From Bacteroidota bacterium (GTDB taxonomy: Bacteria; Bacteroidota; Ignavibacteria; Ignavibacteriales; Melioribacteraceae): a DNA stretch of 57,949 nucleotides. The stretch's first letter is position 1. Each line of letters starts with the position of its first letter. A program made the position numbers and the translations under genes. The notes under the pieces are model-generated. The model did no database searches and was not told the origin of the DNA. It saw only the letters and a program-made list of their open reading frames with translations. Of this stretch, positions 54,031 through 57,949 are shown piece by piece. The stretch is from the NCBI GenBank assembly GCA_023381535.1, contig JAMCSN010000208.1, forward strand, positions 1-57,949, read 5' to 3'.

Positions 54031-55278
54031 ATGAACACCGAAATAGTAGAATCCTTTGCTCAAATGGTTCGCGAGAAAAGTCTTGATAAAGATGTTCTTG
54101 CAGGCATCATTGAAGAAATATTTGGTCTGATGGTAAAAAAGAAATACGGACAGGATGCCAAATACGATGTAGTTGTTAACATGGATAAGGGCGACATCGA
54201 AATATTTCTTGAGCGAGTCATTGTTGACGAAGTGAAAGATCCCAGTTTCGAAATCAGCATTGATGATGTTAATGCTAAAGGTAACCCCGACGATCTTGAG
54301 GTGGGCGAGGATTTCGTTGAAAAAATAGAACTGGCAGAATTTGGAAGACGGCTCATAAATCTTGCCCGACAGAGTTTAAACCAAAAGATCCGCGAAATTG
54401 AAAAAGAATTGGTTTACAACGAATACAGTGAAATGCTTGGTGAAATTGTTGTTGGAGATATCTACCAGGTAAGACGGAACGATGTTCTGGTTAACCACAA
54501 CAAGAACGAGTTGCTGCTTCCCAGAATCGAACAGATACCGCGAGAGAAATACAGAAAAGGCGATACCGTTCGTGCGGTAATTAAAGAAGTGAAGAAGACT
54601 CAAAACGGTCCGGTGATAATAATTTCTCGTGGCGATAATCTTTTCTTAAGAAGATTGTTCGAAATTGAAATTCCGGAAATTTATGACGGCGTAATCGAGA
54701 TCAAAGGAATTGCGCGCGAACCCGGCGAAAGAGCAAAAGTTGCCGTTGAATCATCCGATGCAAGAATAGATGCTGTTGGCGCATGCGTTGGTATGAAAGG
54801 TGTCCGTATTCACGCAATTGTACGTGAGTTGAACAACGAAAACATCGATGTTATAAACTATTCCGATGATCCTGTTGTGTTCATACAAAGATGTTTGGCG
54901 CCAGCTAAACTCAAACAAATCGATATCGATGAAGAGGGAAAGAAATGTGTAGTAACTGCCGATAGCGATCAAGTATCGCTGATTGTCGGACGAAACGGCG
55001 TTAACATTCGTCTTGCAATGAAATTGAGCGGCTACGAAATCGAAGTTATCAGACAAGAAAAACCGTTCGAAGAATACGAGGAAGACATAGAGTTAACAGA
55101 ACTTCGCGAAGAGTTAGGCACCGAAATAGTTGATATTCTTATTAACAACCGTCTTGATTCTGCACTGGAAGTACTTGGCGCCGGTGTTGATAAGCTGAAA
55201 GAAATTGAAGGGCTTGATGAAGAAAAAGCAAAACAGATAATTGAGATTCTCGAAAATCAATTTGAAGAAGAAGAGTAA
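54031..55278 (+). CDS. nusA: Transcription termination/antitermination protein NusA
   Basis: A 415-aa protein with AAAGGAG before ATG 54031. N-terminal RNA-polymerase-binding domain, S1 domain (GEIVVGDIYQVRRNDVLV), KH domains (EPGERAKVAVESSDARIDAVGACVGMKGVRIHAIVREL and VSLIVGRNGVNIRLAMKLSG), and a C-terminal helix-hairpin-helix tail (ALEVLGAGVDKLKEIEGLDEEKAKQI) that is only one repeat, shorter than E. coli's. It pairs with infB 28 bp downstream. Confidence 0.96.
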   Translation: MNTEIVESFAQMVREKSLDKDVLAGIIEEIFGLMVKKKYGQDAKYDVVVNMDKGDIEIFLERVIVDEVKDPSFEISIDDVNAKGNPDDLEVGEDFVEKIELAEFGRRLINLARQSLNQKIREIEKELVYNEYSEMLGEIVVGDIYQVRRNDVLVNHNKNELLLPRIEQIPREKYRKGDTVRAVIKEVKKTQNGPVIIISRGDNLFLRRLFEIEIPEIYDGVIEIKGIAREPGERAKVAVESSDARIDAVGACVGMKGVRIHAIVRELNNENIDVINYSDDPVVFIQRCLAPAKLKQIDIDEEGKKCVVTADSDQVSLIVGRNGVNIRLAMKLSGYEIEVIRQEKPFEEYEEDIELTELREELGTEIVDILINNRLDSALEVLGAGVDKLKEIEGLDEEKAKQIIEILENQFEEEE

Positions 55279-55306
55279 ACTAAACATATAAACGGGTAAC
55301 CTAACA

Positions 55307-57925
55307 ATGCCGGATACACCTAAATCTCAAAAAGTACGACTCTACAAATTTGCAACCGAGTATAATCTTTCTACGGAAAGCCTGACCGAATTTCTGCAGA
55401 AGAAAGGATACGATGTTAAGTCTCACATGACGATCCTTTCCGATGAAATGCTCTCTGATATAAAATCTCATTTCAAAAAAGATATTGAGAAAGCCGAGAA
55501 GCATTACAAAAAGATATCCGACTTCCAGAAGAAGCGCGGCGATCAAGCCGAAGCTGAGCATGAAGCGGCTGCGCACGAACAAGCAATTGCAGAATCTCAA
55601 GCCGAGCTTGCAGCTGAAACACCAGTTCAAGTTCAAGCTGAAGCTGGGCAAACCGTTACTGCCGAAGAAGAAGTTCAAGTTGAGACTCCTATTGAAGGCG
55701 AACAACCGGCAGAAATTGTAACCGATCAGGTCGAAGAAAAAGAATCATTCAAAACGAAAAGTGAAATTGAATTAACCGGCAAGAAGAAAGGTCTTACCAT
55801 TGTAGGTAAGATTGATCTTGTTCAAAAGAAGAAAGAAGAAGTGAAAACACCGGAGAGCGTAGCGAAAGGTGAAATAAAAACGGCTGCCGAAGAAGAATCC
55901 GGTGAAAAGAAAAAGAAGAAAAAGAAAGTTCTGAAGACTAAGAAAAAAGTTAAAGGTCCGGAGGATGGTCCCGAAGAAGTTATCGTTGCCAAAAAGAAAC
56001 GCAAGATCAAACGGCTGGAAATTGACATTCGCGAAGTAGAAGACGCGATCAAAAGAACTTTACTGAGCATGGATGAATCCGCTGTTGGCGAGCGTGCATC
56101 GGTTCGTAAGAGGAAGAGAAAAGAGAAACAGGATATTCAAGATAAAATTGATGAACAAAGAGAACTTGAAAGAACCAAAATCAAAGTCAGCGAGTATATT
56201 GCCGTTAACGAACTTGCTAATTTGATGAAAGTCCCGGTCAGTGATGTAATTCAAAAATGTATTTCGTTGGGACTGATGGTGTCCATTAATCAGCGTCTCG
56301 ACGTTGAAACGATTACGTTAGTTGCCGATGAATTTGGTTTCGAAATTGAATTGGAAGAAGAATATCAAGCGGATGTTGACGCAGATATTCCGGATGCTGT
56401 AGAAACATTGAAACCTCGCCCGCCGGTCGTTACAATCATGGGTCACGTTGATCACGGTAAGACATCGTTGCTGGATTACATTCGCCGTGCTAATGTTGTT
56501 GCCGGTGAATCGGGCGGTATAACTCAGCACATTGGTGCGTATAAAGTTATTCTTGACGACGGCAAGCAAATTACATTTCTCGATACACCCGGTCACGAAG
56601 CATTCACAGCTATGCGCGCCCGCGGTGCACGTGTTACCGATATCGTTGTATTGATTGTTGCCGCGGACGATGCCGTGATGCCGCAAACGGTTGAAGCGAT
56701 CAACCACGCTTTAGCCGCAAACGTGCCGATCATAATCGCGGTAAATAAAATTGATAAACCTAACGCGAACATCGAACGGATAAAGCAGCAGCTCGCCGAA
56801 AGAAATATTTTAGTGGAAGATTGGGGTGGAAAATACCAGAGCGTTGAAGTCTCTGCAAAGACCGGAAAAAATGTTGATCTGCTCTTAGAAAAAATTGCGC
56901 TCGAAGCTGAACTGCTGGAACTCAAAGCAAATCCGGATAGAATTGCGCGCGGAACAATTATTGAATCGCAGCTCGATAAAGGCAAAGGAGTTACCGCTAC
57001 CGTTCTTGTTCAAAAAGGAACTTTGAAGGTTGGTGATCCGTTTATTGCCGGCGTTGTGCACGGACGCGTACGTGCAATGTTTGACGAACGAGGTAAAAAA
57101 GTTTTTGAAGCTCGTCCGTCCACTCCGGTTCTTGTTCTTGGATTTGAATCCGCGCCGCAAGCGGGAGATAATTTTACTGTTGCCGAATCCGAGCGCGATG
57201 CGCGTGAAATCAGTTTGAAACGAATGCAGATTAAACGTGAACAAGACAATCGTCTGGTCCGCCACATTACTCTGGATGAAATTGCAAGCCAGATTAGTCA
57301 CGGCGGTTTCAAGGAATTGCCGGTTATTGTAAAAGGCGATGTTGACGGTTCCATCGAAGCGTTATCCGATTCGTTGATGAAACTGACGACTCAAGAAGTT
57401 TCCGTAAAAGTAATTCATAAAGGTGTCGGCGCCATTTCCGAAGGTGATGTTCTGCTCGCTGCTGCATCCAGAGCGATCATCGTCGGATTTCACGTGCGGC
57501 CGAATACCAACGCGAGAAAGTTAGCCGAACAGGAAAAAGTTGATATCCGTCTTTACAATATTATTTACGATGCAATCAACGAAATTAAATCCGCGCTTGA
57601 AGGAATGCTTTCGCCGGTTGTATCCGAAGAAGTTGTTGCAACTATCGAAGTTCGCGAAGTCTTCAAGGTTCCGAAGGTCGGAACAATTGCCGGCTGCTAT
57701 GTTCAAGACGGAAAAATTACCAGAGGCAACAAAGTGCGATTGTTTAGAGACGGCATTGCTGCTTACGAAGGCGAGCTTGGTTCGCTTAAACGTTTCAAAG
57801 ATGATGTGCGCGAAGTTGAAAAAGGTTACGAATGCGGTTTGAGCATCTCCAACTTCAATGATATTAAAGTCGGCGATATTGTAGAAGCGTATAAATTAAT
57901 CGAAACAAAGAAGAAGCTGGATTAG
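55307..57925 (+). CDS. infB: Translation initiation factor IF-2
   Basis: An 872-aa protein. A short IF2_N domain (RLYKFATEYNLSTESLTEFLQKKGYDV) opens it, followed by a long Lys/Glu/Ala-rich linker to about residue 300, a second IF2_N-like domain (ELANLMKVPVSDVIQK), and the GTPase domain with G1 GHVDHGKTS, G3 DTPGHEAF, G4 NKID and G5 SAKTG, then domains II-IV. It delivers fMet-tRNA to the 30S subunit. The linker's lysine runs are typical, with no frame break. It is followed 2 bp later by a likely rbfA. Confidence 0.97.
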   Translation: MPDTPKSQKVRLYKFATEYNLSTESLTEFLQKKGYDVKSHMTILSDEMLSDIKSHFKKDIEKAEKHYKKISDFQKKRGDQAEAEHEAAAHEQAIAESQAELAAETPVQVQAEAGQTVTAEEEVQVETPIEGEQPAEIVTDQVEEKESFKTKSEIELTGKKKGLTIVGKIDLVQKKKEEVKTPESVAKGEIKTAAEEESGEKKKKKKKVLKTKKKVKGPEDGPEEVIVAKKKRKIKRLEIDIREVEDAIKRTLLSMDESAVGERASVRKRKRKEKQDIQDKIDEQRELERTKIKVSEYIAVNELANLMKVPVSDVIQKCISLGLMVSINQRLDVETITLVADEFGFEIELEEEYQADVDADIPDAVETLKPRPPVVTIMGHVDHGKTSLLDYIRRANVVAGESGGITQHIGAYKVILDDGKQITFLDTPGHEAFTAMRARGARVTDIVVLIVAADDAVMPQTVEAINHALAANVPIIIAVNKIDKPNANIERIKQQLAERNILVEDWGGKYQSVEVSAKTGKNVDLLLEKIALEAELLELKANPDRIARGTIIESQLDKGKGVTATVLVQKGTLKVGDPFIAGVVHGRVRAMFDERGKKVFEARPSTPVLVLGFESAPQAGDNFTVAESERDAREISLKRMQIKREQDNRLVRHITLDEIASQISHGGFKELPVIVKGDVDGSIEALSDSLMKLTTQEVSVKVIHKGVGAISEGDVLLAAASRAIIVGFHVRPNTNARKLAEQEKVDIRLYNIIYDAINEIKSALEGMLSPVVSEEVVATIEVREVFKVPKVGTIAGCYVQDGKITRGNKVRLFRDGIAAYEGELGSLKRFKDDVREVEKGYECGLSISNFNDIKVGDIVEAYKLIETKKKLD

Positions 57926-57927
57926 TA

Positions 57928-57949
57928 ATGATTCATAGATTGGATAGAG
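57928..57949 (+). CDS. rbfA: Start of a gene, probably rbfA (cut by window edge)
   Basis: ATG 57928 begins MIHRLDR, 2 bp after the infB stop. RbfA commonly opens with a similar HRLERV sequence and follows infB in this operon. Only seven codons are visible, so the identification rests on position. Confidence 0.45.

Noticed and set aside
55740..56070. Frameshift or low-complexity error in the infB linker
   Set aside because: Lys/Glu-rich linkers are normal in IF-2 and the frame is continuous into the G domain.

Overview
The window looks like a chromosomal segment from a member of the Ignavibacteria or a close relative in the Bacteroidota/Chlorobi group. This is an inference from gene content: a GWxTD-domain protein, a DUF6588-type outer-membrane protein, a DUF5916/CBM9-like barrel, a secreted protein with a T9SS-like C-terminal sorting domain, solitary four-helix-bundle (S23) proteins, and an ADP-heptose epimerase that implies a Gram-negative LPS envelope. 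Base composition is moderately AT-rich. No rRNA, CRISPR array or complete prophage was seen.

Layout. 1-3.6 kb: end of a minus-strand gene, a GT2 glycosyltransferase, a GT4-NodB deacetylase fusion and a PAP2 phosphatase (envelope polysaccharide and lipid). 3.7-6.8 kb: a membrane protein, divergent from a Tat-type DUF362 protein and a NapH/NapG-like polyferredoxin. 6.8-11.7 kb: DUF1028 protein, FKBP isomerase, YhcH-family protein, small outer-membrane barrel, CocE-type hydrolase. 11.7-16.5 kb, minus strand: MurU-like nucleotidyltransferase, four-helix-bundle protein, AmgK-like kinase fused to a RapZ C-terminal domain (together suggesting amino-sugar or peptidoglycan recycling), zinc-ribbon protein, DinB-like protein, Fic protein. 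16.6-20.7 kb: metH, with an in-frame DUF559-type nuclease domain inserted between its cap and cobalamin domains. 20.8-28.9 kb: hldD, four-helix-bundle, Nudix and a repeat protein as one transcription unit, then hydrolase, DUF5916 barrel and GWxTD protein. 29-32.9 kb: an AT-rich islet (methyltransferase, KilA-N protein, HEPN-like protein, BRCT protein) ending in repeat debris. 33-43 kb: SpoIIE-type phosphatase, purL, YihY, a hemerythrin remnant, YD-like repeat protein, beta-CASP MBL hydrolase, RDD protein, lipoprotein and DsrE-like protein. 43-44.6 kb: 33-aa membrane protein, cupin, and a heavily scarred initiator tRNA locus. 44.7-57.9 kb: recN, outer-membrane protein, hemW, secreted T9SS-like protein, SIMPL protein, proC, and the rimP-nusA-infB-(rbfA) operon.

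Most notable are two signs of very small selfish elements living inside essential genes. (1) metH carries about 500 bp encoding a Vsr-like (DUF559) nuclease domain, bounded by GC-rich hairpins and kept in frame with the host protein. (2) The tRNA-fMet gene is intact, but upstream of it lie two near-identical 136-bp copies of its 5' half, each with two hairpin insertions, one of them exactly beside the anticodon. Downstream lies a small GIY-YIG nuclease gene whose stop codon abuts a displaced copy of the tRNA 3' half, itself interrupted by a third hairpin. All readings come from the sequence alone; no database search was possible.
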